This document shows positions 1 through 8,531 of a stretch of 64,000 bases of DNA, one piece after another. The position numbers and the translations under genes are program-made. This DNA comes from CAVXNP01 sp963763305 (GTDB lineage Bacteria; Pseudomonadota; Gammaproteobacteria; Xanthomonadales; Rhodanobacteraceae): NCBI GenBank assembly GCA_963763305.1, contig CAVXNP010000001.1:1860001-1924000 (forward strand). The letters run 5' to 3'. The first letter of the stretch is position 1. Every line of letters begins with the position of its first letter. A model generated the notes under the pieces. It saw only the letters and a list, made by a program, of their open reading frames with translations, made no database searches and had not been told where the DNA came from.

Positions 1-1
1 A

Positions 2-1201
2 GAGGACGACGTCGAGCACCTGCGTGATCTGGCCTCCGAGGCGCCGGTGATCCGGCTGGTCAACCTGATCCTGCAGCGCGCAGTGGAACAGCGCGCCTCG
101 GACGTGCATATCGAGCCATTCGAAAACCGGCTCAAGGTGCGCTATCGCATCGACGGCGTGCTGCACGAGGTGGAGGCGCCGCCATCGAGTTCCACCGCGG
201 CGGTGATCTCGCGCGTGAAGATCATGGCCAAGCTCAACATCGCCGAGCGGCGCCTGCCGCAGGACGGGCGCATCCAGCTGCGCATCCAGGGCAAGGAGCT
301 GGACCTGCGCGTGTCCACGGTGCCGACCGCCTTCGGCGAGTCGGTGGTGATGCGTATTCTGGATCGCGAGACGGTGGTGTTCGACTTCGCCTCGCTCGGC
401 TTCACCGAACATTTCCAGCACCGCTTCGTGGAAGTGCTGCAGCGGCCGCACGGGATCCTGCTGGTGACTGGCCCGACCGGCTCGGGCAAGACCACCACGC
501 TGTATACCGCGCTGTCGAAGATCAATACCGCCGACGTCAAGATCATCACCGTGGAGGATCCGGTCGAGTATCAGCTCGAAGGGATCAACCAGATTCAGGT
601 CAAGCCGCAGATCGGGCTGGACTTCGCCAACGCGCTGCGCTCGATCATGCGCCAGGATCCGGACGTGATCATGATCGGCGAGATGCGCGACCTGGAAACC
701 AGCCGCATCGCGATGCAGTCGGCGCTCACCGGTCACCTGGTGTTGTCGACACTGCACACCAACAGTGCCGCCGGCGGCGTCACCCGGCTGCTCGACATGG
801 GCGTGGAGGACTTCCTGCTTGGTTCCACCGTCAACGGCATCCTGGCGCAACGGCTGGTGCGTCGGCTGGATCCGGAAACCGCGATCGCCTACGAGGCGCC
901 GCCCGAAGTGGTCGCCGAGTTCGAGCTGGAGAAGTACACCGACGAGCGGCCGATCCGGCTGTGGAAACCGGGCAGCAGCGTCAACAATCCCACCGGTTAC
1001 CGCGGCCGTCGCGCGATCATGGAATTCCTGGTGATGAGCGATGCCTTGCGCCGACTGGTGATGCAGCGCGCCGACGCCGGCGAGATCGAGCGCCAGGCCC
1101 GCGCCGAGGGCATGCGCACCATGTACGAGGACGGCATCGCCAAGGCGGTGGCCGGCGTGACCACACTGGAGGAGGTGCTGCGTGTTACGCAGGAGGGTTG
1201 A
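2..1201 (+). CDS. gspE: Type II secretion ATPase GspE (partial, 5' end outside window)
   Basis: This is the cytoplasmic hexameric ATPase that powers the type II secretion pseudopilus. The reading frame is open from base 2, so the N-terminal part lies upstream of the window. Visible are the Walker A motif GPTGSGKTTT (about bases 473-502), an Asp box region, the Walker B-type stretch DPDVIMIGEMRD (about 658-693) and the His-box STLHTNSAAG. The C-terminal part shows no CxxC pairs, so the zinc-binding tetracysteine loop found in many GspE proteins is not visible. It is the first of eleven co-directional T2S genes. A gap of about 165 bases with no recognisable signal separates it from gspF. PilB-type pilus ATPases are related, but the GspF-to-D neighbourhood decides for GspE. 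Confidence 0.95.
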   Translation, partial: EDDVEHLRDLASEAPVIRLVNLILQRAVEQRASDVHIEPFENRLKVRYRIDGVLHEVEAPPSSSTAAVISRVKIMAKLNIAERRLPQDGRIQLRIQGKELDLRVSTVPTAFGESVVMRILDRETVVFDFASLGFTEHFQHRFVEVLQRPHGILLVTGPTGSGKTTTLYTALSKINTADVKIITVEDPVEYQLEGINQIQVKPQIGLDFANALRSIMRQDPDVIMIGEMRDLETSRIAMQSALTGHLVLSTLHTNSAAGGVTRLLDMGVEDFLLGSTVNGILAQRLVRRLDPETAIAYEAPPEVVAEFELEKYTDERPIRLWKPGSSVNNPTGYRGRRAIMEFLVMSDALRRLVMQRADAGEIERQARAEGMRTMYEDGIAKAVAGVTTLEEVLRVTQEG

Positions 1202-1366
1202 TTATCGGGGAACGCGGAGCGGGGAGTCCCACAAGCGGACGCCCGTGCGGTCGCGGCTTGATCCATCCCCGCGCGCGTCGCATGCCACCTGCGAAGCGAA
1301 CGCCTGCCTGCTCGAAGGCGCCCACGTGTGGCGCGCTCTCCGCTCCCCGTTGCCCGCTCTCGATCC

Positions 1367-2584
1367 ATGAGCCTCTACCGCTACCGCGCAATCAGTGCTG
1401 CCGGCGAGACGGTGCAGGGGCAGATGGAGGCGGCCAGCGTCGAGGACGTCGTCGCGCGCCTGCAGGAGCAGGGGCATACGCCGCTGGAGGCGCAGCCGGA
1501 CGACGCGATGGGAGGCGGCTCCGGGCTGGCCGCGTTGTTCGTGCGTGGCCCGTTCAGCGGCGACCAGCTGGCCCAGTTCACCCACCAGCTGGCCACCTTG
1601 CTCGGTGCGGGCCAGCCGCTGGACCGGGCGCTGGGGATCCTGCTGGAACTGCCCGAGGGCGAACGCGCGCGCAAGCTGGTCGAGCGCGTGCGCGACCGCG
1701 TGCGCGGTGGCAGCACGCTGTCCTACGCGCTGGACGAGGAGCACGGGGTCTTTCCCAAGCTGTACATTTCGCTGGTGCGCGCGGGCGAGGCGGGCGGCTC
1801 GCTGGAAGAAACCCTGCGCCGCCTGGCCGACTACCTGGAACGGGCGCAGCAGCTTCGCGGCAGCATCATCAACGCGCTGATCTACCCGGCGTTCCTGATG
1901 CTCGGCGTACTCGGCTCGCTGATCCTGTTGCTGGCCTACGTGGTGCCGCAGTTCGTGCCGATCTTCGAGGACATGCAGGTGCCGATACCCTGGATCACCC
2001 AGGCGGTGCTGATGCTCGGCAACGCCCTGCAGTCGTGGTGGTGGCTGATGCTGCTGGTGCTGTTCGGCGGCATCGCAGTGTGGCGCGCGCGCCTGCGCGA
2101 TCCGGAGGCGTTGCGTGCCTGGCACGCGCGCCAGCTGACCCTGCGCGTGGCCGGCCCGTTGCTGCTGAAGGTGGAAACCGCGCGCATCGCCCGCACACTC
2201 GGCACGCTGCTCAAGAACGGCGTGCCGTTGCTGTCGTCGCTGACCATCACCCGTCAGGTGACCAGCAACCGTGCCCTGGACCAGGCACTGGCGCAGGCCG
2301 CCGAGCAGGTCAAGGGTGGCATCGGCCTGGGCGCGGCGCTGAGCCAGGCCAGGATCTTCCCGCGGCTGGCGCTGCAGATGGTTCAGGTGGGCGAGGAGGC
2401 CGGCCAGCTCGACAGCATGCTGCTGAAGGTGGCCGACACCTTCGACCTGGAGTCGCGGCGCTCGATCGACCGCCTGCTCGCCGCACTGGTGCCGGCGCTG
2501 ACCATCGTGATGACGATCCTGGTGGCGATCATCATGGCCGCCATCCTGCTGCCCCTGCTGAGCCTGACCAGCAACATCCAGTAA
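1367..2584 (+). CDS. gspF: Type II secretion inner-membrane platform protein GspF
   Basis: GspF is the polytopic inner-membrane platform protein that couples the GspE ATPase to pseudopilus assembly. The product is 405 residues, normal for the family, with two tandem T2SSF domains. Hydrophobic segments lie near residues 170-190, 215-235 and at the extreme C-terminus (TIVMTILVAIIMAAILLPLL). The ATG at 1367 (MSLYRYRAISAAGE) is preferred because GspF proteins begin with this short beta-strand motif just before the first cytoplasmic domain. An upstream in-frame start at 1328 would add 13 unconserved residues. It is followed 56 bases later by gspG. Confidence 0.95.
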   Translation: MSLYRYRAISAAGETVQGQMEAASVEDVVARLQEQGHTPLEAQPDDAMGGGSGLAALFVRGPFSGDQLAQFTHQLATLLGAGQPLDRALGILLELPEGERARKLVERVRDRVRGGSTLSYALDEEHGVFPKLYISLVRAGEAGGSLEETLRRLADYLERAQQLRGSIINALIYPAFLMLGVLGSLILLLAYVVPQFVPIFEDMQVPIPWITQAVLMLGNALQSWWWLMLLVLFGGIAVWRARLRDPEALRAWHARQLTLRVAGPLLLKVETARIARTLGTLLKNGVPLLSSLTITRQVTSNRALDQALAQAAEQVKGGIGLGAALSQARIFPRLALQMVQVGEEAGQLDSMLLKVADTFDLESRRSIDRLLAALVPALTIVMTILVAIIMAAILLPLLSLTSNIQ

Positions 2585-2640
2585 ACCGCGCTGTCCCTAT
2601 GCTGACGGCGCACATTCCTTTCACTCATTCGAGGTGACTC

Positions 2641-3063
2641 ATGCAATCAAGGCCACGTAACCTTCGCCGCAACGCCGGCTTCACCCTGCTGGAGATGCTG
2701 GCGGTGATCGTGCTGATCGGCATCATCGGCGCGGTGGTGGTGACCCAGGTCGGCAAGAACGTGGAGAAGGGCAAGTACGGCGCCGGCAAGGCGCAGCTCA
2801 CCACGCTCGGCCAGAAGATCGAGAACTACGCGCTGGACAATGGCGCGCCGCCGCCGCAACTGAAGGATCTGTCGGTGAAGCCGTCCGGCGCGTCCAACTG
2901 GCAGGGCCCCTACGCCAAGCCGTCGGACCTGAAGGATCCGTGGGGCCATGCCTTCGGCTACAAGTATCCCGGCGAGCACGGCAATTTCGACCTGATCTTC
3001 TACGGTCAGGACGGCCAGCCCGGCGGCGACGGCTACAGCGCGGATTACGGCAACTGGCAATGA
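2641..3063 (+). CDS. gspG: Major pseudopilin GspG
   Basis: This is the major pseudopilin, the main subunit of the periplasmic T2S pseudopilus. The 140-residue product starts with a short basic leader, then the prepilin peptidase site G|FTLLEMLAVIVLIGI with Glu at +5, followed by the hydrophobic helix. The C-terminal part has the GspG signature (TTLGQKIENYALDNG, then DPWGHAFGYKYPG and FYGQDGQPGGDG), including the acidic loop that binds calcium in characterised GspG proteins. No prepilin peptidase (gspO/pilD) gene is in this cluster, so processing presumably uses a PilD encoded elsewhere. Confidence 0.96.
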   Translation: MQSRPRNLRRNAGFTLLEMLAVIVLIGIIGAVVVTQVGKNVEKGKYGAGKAQLTTLGQKIENYALDNGAPPPQLKDLSVKPSGASNWQGPYAKPSDLKDPWGHAFGYKYPGEHGNFDLIFYGQDGQPGGDGYSADYGNWQ

Positions 3064-3329
3064 CAGCCCGGACCGGGGATCGGACAGCGGGGCCCGGGCG
3101 CGCAGGTGCCGCCCGGGCCCGGACGCTGTGCGGTGGTGCGTGCCGCAGCAGCGGTCGGCGCGGCGGGTACCGCGGCCTGGCCGCGGGCCCGCAACGTCTG
3201 GCGCACGGGTCCCGGGTCCCTGGTTCCCGCTCCCGGGCATGCTCTCCCGCAGGCGGCTGCCCTGCGCAGGATTTCTTCACGGCGGCGCGTTCCCCGGTCC
3301 GGCTTCCGCATGCTCCGAGCCCCCGGCGC

Positions 3330-3761
3330 GTGCGCGGCTTCACCCTGCTTGAAATGCTGGCGGTGATCCTGCTCATAGGCATTGCCGCGGCGGCGGTGTC
3401 GGTGTCGGTTTCGCGGGGACTGGCCGCGGCGCGGGTACGCGCGGCCAGCGGCGAACTGGCCGCGACCCTGCGGGCGACCCGTGCCCAGGCGATCGTGCAG
3501 GGCCAGCAGAAGCTGTTCGAGCTGGACACTCGCGATCGCAGCTATCACGGCGCGGACGGCCGCACGGCGCGGTTGCCCGAGGGCATGCAACTGTCCATCA
3601 CGAGCGCCCGCGAGGATCAGCCGGACAACCACACCGGGCGCATCCGTTTCTTTCCCGACGGCAGCTCCACCGGCGGCCACATCATTCTCAAGCGCGGCAC
3701 CCGCGAGTGGCGCGTCAACGTGGAGTGGCTGACCGGGGCGATCTCGGTGGCATCCAGATGA
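3330..3761 (+). CDS. gspH: Minor pseudopilin GspH
   Basis: This minor pseudopilin carries the type IV N-methylation site RG|FTLLEMLAVILLIGI right at its N-terminus and a GspH-type C-terminal beta domain (IRFFPDGSSTGG, then a C-terminal strand WRVNVEWLTGAIS). I chose the GTG at 3330 because it is the only plausible start close to the prepilin site; it gives 143 residues with an unusually short leader of two residues before the glycine. The 266 bases between gspG and gspH hold no recognised gene or regulatory site. The stop overlaps the gspI start (ATGA). Confidence 0.85.
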   Translation: MRGFTLLEMLAVILLIGIAAAAVSVSVSRGLAAARVRAASGELAATLRATRAQAIVQGQQKLFELDTRDRSYHGADGRTARLPEGMQLSITSAREDQPDNHTGRIRFFPDGSSTGGHIILKRGTREWRVNVEWLTGAISVASR

Positions 3762-4342
3762 AGCCGGCCATCGACACCGGGGATCCTGGGCGTGGCCTTG
3801 ATGACGCGCCGCTGCGTTCGCGCCTGCCCGATGTCGCCGGGTCGCGGCGATGCATCGAGGCAGGACGCGCTGGCGCTGGCGGGCATTGGCCGCGCTGCGG
3901 ATGCCGGCGGGCGAATCCACGCCGCCAGCGCGGCTTCAGCCTGCTCGAAGTCATCGCCGCGGTGTTGCTGCTGGCGATCGCCTTTGCCGCGTTGATGCGT
4001 GTGGCCGGCAGCTCGCTCAACCTCACCGCGCGCGCGGCCGAGCGCAGCCAGGCGGCGATGTGGGCGCGCAGCCTGCTGGACAGCGCGTTCGTGCTCGATC
4101 CGCTGAAGATGGGCACGCGCAGCGGGCGTTTCGACAAACGCTACCGCTGGCAGCTGGCGGTGACCCCGTGGAATCCGGTCGCCGGCAGCAAACTGCCGGG
4201 CCAGCCGACCGAACCCACCGTGCCGCTGCGGATGGTGCGGCTGGACCTGGATGTGCTGTGGGACGTGGGCAGTCACCACTACACCGCGCATTTCAGCACC
4301 CTTCGCCTGCGCCCGGCCGGCGAGCAGGGGCTTGCGCCATGA
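3758..4342 (+). CDS. gspI: Minor pseudopilin GspI (start uncertain)
   Basis: This minor pseudopilin nucleates the pseudopilus tip with GspJ and GspK. The prepilin site QRG|FSLLEVIAAVLLLAI and the GspI signature MWARSLLDSAF are clear. The ATG at 3758 overlaps the gspH stop (ATGA), but it gives a leader of about 60 residues, far longer than the usual 6-20. In the next frame an ATG at 3901 would give a normal leader (MPAGESTPP...) if one base were missing from this sequence near 3925. Either a long leader or a single-base error explains this. Identity is firm; the start is not. Confidence 0.85.
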   Translation: MKPAIDTGDPGRGLDDAPLRSRLPDVAGSRRCIEAGRAGAGGHWPRCGCRRANPRRQRGFSLLEVIAAVLLLAIAFAALMRVAGSSLNLTARAAERSQAAMWARSLLDSAFVLDPLKMGTRSGRFDKRYRWQLAVTPWNPVAGSKLPGQPTEPTVPLRMVRLDLDVLWDVGSHHYTAHFSTLRLRPAGEQGLAP

Positions 4343-5022
4343 GGCGGCAGGCCGGCTTCAGCCTGATGGAAGTGCTCGCCGCGCTGGCCTTGCTGGCGTT
4401 GTTGCTGGTGGGCGTGTATTCGGGTGTGCGTACCGCCACCCGCAGCGTCAACGGCGGTACCGCCCGGATCGAGCGGCTGGACCGGGTACGCTCGGCCCAG
4501 CAGTTCCTGCGCCGCGAGCTGGCGCAGGCCATGGCGCAGCCGCTCGGCCGCGACGCCCGTGGCGATGCGATCTACTTCAGGGGGGAGCCGCACAAGCTGC
4601 AGTTCGTGGCGCCGTTGCCCGGCTATCTGGGCAAGCTCGGTCCGCAGATGCAGACGCTGGAGCTGGTCGACAACGACAAGGGCGGCAAGCGCCTGCAGAT
4701 CCGCTTCGAGACGCCTTCCGCCAACGGCGACAGTCAGGCACCGGACACTGCCGTGTCCGATACCCCCGCACAGGTACTGCTGGATGACGTCACCGAAGCG
4801 CGCTTCAGCTATCGCGGTCGCGACGCGCAGGGCCAGGTCGGGCCATGGCAGGCGAGCTGGGCCGATGGCAGGCGTCTGCCATCGCTGGTGCGGATCCAGC
4901 TGGATGCGGGCGTGGGCGCCTACTGGCCGCAACTGCTGGCGCCGTTGCGCGTGGACCCGACCGCCAACCGCACCCTGCAGGGTCCGTCGCGCGGAATGCG
5001 CATGCGTCCGGTGGGCCAATGA
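4339..5022 (+). CDS. gspJ: Minor pseudopilin GspJ
   Basis: This 227-residue minor pseudopilin has a leader MRRQAG followed by the cleavage site G|FSLMEVLAALALLALLL with Glu at +5. The C-terminal domain has the GspJ pattern, including RAQ-type helix residues (RVRSAQQFLRRELAQAM) and a late LPSLVRIQL strand. It forms the I-J-K tip complex of the pseudopilus. The start overlaps the gspI stop by ATGA, and the stop overlaps the gspK start in the same way, indicating translational coupling. Confidence 0.94.
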   Translation: MRRQAGFSLMEVLAALALLALLLVGVYSGVRTATRSVNGGTARIERLDRVRSAQQFLRRELAQAMAQPLGRDARGDAIYFRGEPHKLQFVAPLPGYLGKLGPQMQTLELVDNDKGGKRLQIRFETPSANGDSQAPDTAVSDTPAQVLLDDVTEARFSYRGRDAQGQVGPWQASWADGRRLPSLVRIQLDAGVGAYWPQLLAPLRVDPTANRTLQGPSRGMRMRPVGQ

Positions 5023-5876
5023 CCCGCTGCGCGCGCGGTGCACCGGCCCGGCGTCAGCGGGGGGTCGCGTTGCTGGTGGTGCTGTGGGCGTGCACCTTGC
5101 TGGCGATCCTGCTCGGCGGATTCGCCATGCTGGCGCGCACCGAGGGGCTGCAGGCGCGCTACCAGTTTGCGCAGACCCAGGCGCACTACGCCGCCGAAGC
5201 CGGCGTGATGCGGGCGATCTGGGGCGTGCAGGATCCAGTCGCGCCGCGGCGCTGGCGTGCCGACGGCCGCATCTACACGCTGCACTTCGACGGGGCCACG
5301 GTTCACGTGAGCCTCACGGACGAAGGTGGCAAGGTCGACCTCAACAGTGCCGCGCCGGAGGTGCTTCAGAGCTTCTTCCGGGCGGCCGGGCTCAAGCAAC
5401 AGGCGGCGCGTGCGCTGACCGGTGCGGTGGTCGACTGGCGCAGCTACGCCCCGGCGGCCGGTCTCGGGCCGGCGTCCACTGCCGACTACCACCCGCGGCA
5501 CGCGCCGTTCGCCAGCATCGAGGAACTGCAACAGGTGCGCGGGATGACTCCAGCCTTGTACCAGCGCATCGCGCCGCAGATCACGATCTGGTCCGGACGC
5601 GAAAGTCCCGACCCGGACAGCGCTCCGCCATGGGCGCTCCAGGCGATCCCGGGGATGACCGCCCAGCAGCGCGCGCGCATCGTCGCGGCAAGGCACAGCC
5701 ACGACCCGGCCGTGGGTCTGGCCAGCAGCAATGGCGCGACCCAAAGCATCCGCTCGGAGGCTACACTGGCCGGTGGCGCGCGCGCGGTATTGCGCGCCAC
5801 GGTTCGTTTGCGCGGCGTGCGCTCCGGAGCGCAGCCCTACGCGGTACTGCACTGGCAGGAAGGTGACGCGGAATGA
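5019..5876 (+). CDS. gspK: Minor pseudopilin GspK
   Basis: GspK caps the pseudopilus tip. The product is 285 residues. The prepilin site is RQRG|VALLVVLWACTLLAILL, and as in other GspK proteins it lacks the +5 glutamate of the other pseudopilins. The large inserted helical domain carries the GspK hallmarks LTDEGGKVDLNSA and FASIEELQQVRGM with a helix-hairpin-helix-like turn. The ATG at 5019 overlaps the gspJ stop. An alternative upstream start at 4845 would run through gspJ and is rejected. Confidence 0.94.
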   Translation: MTRCARGAPARRQRGVALLVVLWACTLLAILLGGFAMLARTEGLQARYQFAQTQAHYAAEAGVMRAIWGVQDPVAPRRWRADGRIYTLHFDGATVHVSLTDEGGKVDLNSAAPEVLQSFFRAAGLKQQAARALTGAVVDWRSYAPAAGLGPASTADYHPRHAPFASIEELQQVRGMTPALYQRIAPQITIWSGRESPDPDSAPPWALQAIPGMTAQQRARIVAARHSHDPAVGLASSNGATQSIRSEATLAGGARAVLRATVRLRGVRSGAQPYAVLHWQEGDAE

Positions 5877-7048
5877 GTACGGCAATGCAATCGCTGCGAC
5901 CCTGGCTGGAGCGCTCCCGGCGCGCCTGGCGTGCGTCGCCGCTGCCGCGTTTCTTCGCCTGGTGGGCGGGCGAGCTGGTGGCTCTTGCGCCCGAGGCCTG
6001 GCGCGGCACCTTCAGCGGCGGCGCGGTCTGGCTGCTGCTGGAGCGCGTCGACGGGTCGTGGCAATTGCGGCGGCTCGGTGCCGGCAACGTGCTGGCGCAG
6101 TGGTCGGCGGAGGCGGAACCGGAAACCCAGCAGGCCACGCTGGCGGCAGCCACCGCCGGCGTCGACCCGCAGGATCTGCGCATTGCGCTCTTGCTGCCCC
6201 CGTCGGCGGTCTTGCGGCGGCAGCTGGCGTTGCCGCTGGCGGCGGCGGAGAACCTGCATCAGGTGGGTGCCTTCGAGATGGACCGGCAGACCCCGTTCCG
6301 TGCCGACCAGGTGCACTACACGGTGCGCGAGCTGCCCCAGCGCGCGCCGCCCGGCCGGCTGCTGGCCGAACTGGTCGCGGTGCCGCGCAGCACGCTCGAC
6401 CCGCTGCTGGCGCAACTGCGCACGGCTGCCCTGCCGATCGACGCGGTGGATGTGGCACAGGCCGACGGTCGGCTTGGGGTCAACCTGCTGCCGGCCGCGC
6501 AAACCCCGCGCCGGCGGCATCCACGTCGCCGGGTCAACCTGGCCCTGACCGCCGCTGCCGTCGTGCTGCTGTTGCTGGTGCTGGGGGAGTGGGTACATAA
6601 CCGCGAAGTCGCGCTGGCGGCCATGCAAAGCCAGGTCGAGGACCTGCGCGCCGAGGCGCAACAGGTCGCCTCGCTGCGGCAGCGGCTGCAGGCCAATGCC
6701 GGTGCCGCCGGGTTCCTGGTCCAGCGCAAGCTGCACAGCGTCGGCAAGCTCGCGCTGCTGGAGGATCTCACCCAGCGTCTGCCCGATACGTCCTGGCTGG
6801 AACGGTTGAGCGTGGACAACAGCGGCCAGGTTGGTTTCCAGGGCCAGAGCAAACGTGCCGTGCAGCTGGTCGATGCGTTGAAGGACTCCAAATTGATCCG
6901 TGACGCCAGTTTCGAAGGCAGCATCCAGCCCGATCCGGCTACCGGCATGGAGCGCTTCTACCTGGTCGCGCAACTGCGTCAGCCGGCCGCGGACGCGGCC
7001 GGCCACGCGGCGGTCGCCGCGCCGGCGCCGGCGGAGTCGGCGCCATGA
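5873..7048 (+). CDS. gspL: Type II secretion inner-membrane assembly protein GspL
   Basis: This is a 391-residue bitopic inner-membrane protein. It has an actin-like cytoplasmic part (residues 1-220), a transmembrane helix around residues 223-240 (ALTAAAVVLLLLVLGEWV), then a periplasmic coiled coil (EDLRAEAQQVASLRQRLQA) and a PilN/GspL-type ferredoxin-like domain (LTQRLPDTSWLERLS). GspL anchors the ATPase GspE to the membrane and pairs with GspM. The start overlaps the gspK stop (ATGA) and the stop overlaps gspM in the same way. The family is divergent; context and topology carry the assignment. Confidence 0.88.
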   Translation: MSTAMQSLRPWLERSRRAWRASPLPRFFAWWAGELVALAPEAWRGTFSGGAVWLLLERVDGSWQLRRLGAGNVLAQWSAEAEPETQQATLAAATAGVDPQDLRIALLLPPSAVLRRQLALPLAAAENLHQVGAFEMDRQTPFRADQVHYTVRELPQRAPPGRLLAELVAVPRSTLDPLLAQLRTAALPIDAVDVAQADGRLGVNLLPAAQTPRRRHPRRRVNLALTAAAVVLLLLVLGEWVHNREVALAAMQSQVEDLRAEAQQVASLRQRLQANAGAAGFLVQRKLHSVGKLALLEDLTQRLPDTSWLERLSVDNSGQVGFQGQSKRAVQLVDALKDSKLIRDASFEGSIQPDPATGMERFYLVAQLRQPAADAAGHAAVAAPAPAESAP

Positions 7049-7707
7049 AGATGACACTGACCACGATGAAGCCGCGCGACAGTCGCATGGCCGCGGTACT
7101 GTTGCTGCTGCTCACGCTGCTGTTGGGTTACTTCGTCCTGCTGCACTGGTGGTTCGTCGCGCCATTGCGCGACATCCGTGCGCAGATGGCCGATCTGCGC
7201 GACACGCAAAGCCGCTACGCCGCGGCTATCGCGGAGAAGCCGGCGCTGGAGAAGCGCCTGGCGCAGATCGGTGCCGGACAAGCCGCGAACAACGCATTCC
7301 TGCCGCAGGCCGATCCGAATGCGGCGACCGCCGGGCTGATGCAGCGCGTGGTCGATGTGGTGGCGGCCCTGCCGCAGGGCGGGCAATGCGACGTGACCCA
7401 GAAGATGCCTCTGCCGACCGCGCCACCGGACCAGGCCGAGCCGTACCAGAAGGTCGCGGTCAGCGTCAGCCTGCGTTGCGACATCGAGCCGCTGGCCGCG
7501 GTACTGCATGCGCTGGAGCAGGGCCTGCCGTACCTGTTCATCGATGACCTGAGCGTCTACCGCAATCCGGTGACGTCGCGCGAGGGCGGCGCGGCGCCGC
7601 TGGAGGTGCAGTTCACCCTCTCCGGCTACCTGCGCCCCGGCGCCCCGGAGACGCCCGGGACACCTGACCAGGCCGGGCCGGACGCCAGCGCGGAGGTGGG
7701 CCCATGA
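7045..7707 (+). CDS. gspM: Type II secretion assembly protein GspM
   Basis: This 220-residue protein has a short cytoplasmic N-terminus, one transmembrane helix (about residues 15-33), a periplasmic coiled coil and a small C-terminal ferredoxin-like domain, the topology of GspM/PilO-type proteins. GspM stabilises GspL and the inner-membrane platform. It carries two cysteines (in GGQCDVTQ and SLRCDIEP) that could form a periplasmic disulfide. It is translationally coupled to gspL and xpsN by ATGA overlaps at both ends. Confidence 0.85.
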   Translation: MKMTLTTMKPRDSRMAAVLLLLLTLLLGYFVLLHWWFVAPLRDIRAQMADLRDTQSRYAAAIAEKPALEKRLAQIGAGQAANNAFLPQADPNAATAGLMQRVVDVVAALPQGGQCDVTQKMPLPTAPPDQAEPYQKVAVSVSLRCDIEPLAAVLHALEQGLPYLFIDDLSVYRNPVTSREGGAAPLEVQFTLSGYLRPGAPETPGTPDQAGPDASAEVGP

Positions 7708-8528
7708 ACGCAGCCGGAGAGCGCCGCCTGACCACGCCGCTGGCGGTCGTTGCGGTCCTGCTGGGCGCGCTGCTGCTGGCCCTGCTTGCCGGCCTGGGGC
7801 GTAGCGTCCATTGGGACGCGGCGCGACCCGCGGCGGCACAGCCGCAACGGCAGGCGCCGGTACGGCCGCCTGCGCCGGTGCCGCTGCAGCACTACGCGCT
7901 GGTCTGGCAGAAGCCGTTGTTCAGTCCCGATCGCAAGCCCTCCTCGCAAGCGGCCGGGCCGGCCAGCAACATCGGCGACCTGGCCCTGACCGGGATCATT
8001 CTCACGCCGGACGTGCGCATCGCGCTGCTGGAGAATGCGCGCAGCCACGAGCAGATCCGGGTACGAGAGGGGGCCACCTTGCCCGACGGAAGCAACCGGC
8101 TGGTCGAACTTCGGCCACGCTCGGCCATCTTCGATGCGCCCAGTGGCCGGGTCGAGCTGAAGCTGCCATCGGGGGCGCCGATCGATGCCCCCAGGGCCAA
8201 GGCAGCACCGGCCAGCTCGATGGCCTTCCCACCGCCGCCGGACGAGGACCCGCGCAGTCGGGATCCGAATCGCAGTCACACCGGCCTGTCCGGCGAGCCG
8301 GACGACGAGCCGGACGGCGCGCCGCCGGAGGCAGGCTTCAGTGACTCGGACAGCGGCAATTCCATGCTTCCGCCACCGCGGCAGATGAACATGCCGGCAG
8401 CGGGTCGCTCCGCTACCAATGAGGGCGCCGATGCCCAGCAGGCCGAGCGCATCCGTCGCTTGCGCGAGGCCATCCAGAAACGTCGTGCAGAGCAGGCCGC
8501 GCCCGCGACACACGAAGGAGATCGTTGA
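7704..8528 (+). CDS. xpsN: XpsN-type (GspC/GspN-like) secretin-linking protein
   Basis: This is a 274-residue bitopic protein. A transmembrane segment (about residues 13-31) is followed by a proline-rich linker and a GspC homology-region-like domain (WQKPLFSPDRKP, then LALTGIILTPDVRIALLE and IRVREGATLPDG). The C-terminal third is acidic, proline-rich and probably disordered. In Xanthomonas the gene at this position, xpsN, does the GspC job of connecting the L-M platform with the secretin XpsD. No PDZ domain is visible. The stop is three bases before the gspD ATG. Confidence 0.8.
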   Translation: MNAAGERRLTTPLAVVAVLLGALLLALLAGLGRSVHWDAARPAAAQPQRQAPVRPPAPVPLQHYALVWQKPLFSPDRKPSSQAAGPASNIGDLALTGIILTPDVRIALLENARSHEQIRVREGATLPDGSNRLVELRPRSAIFDAPSGRVELKLPSGAPIDAPRAKAAPASSMAFPPPPDEDPRSRDPNRSHTGLSGEPDDEPDGAPPEAGFSDSDSGNSMLPPPRQMNMPAAGRSATNEGADAQQAERIRRLREAIQKRRAEQAAPATHEGDR

Positions 8529-8531
8529 CCC

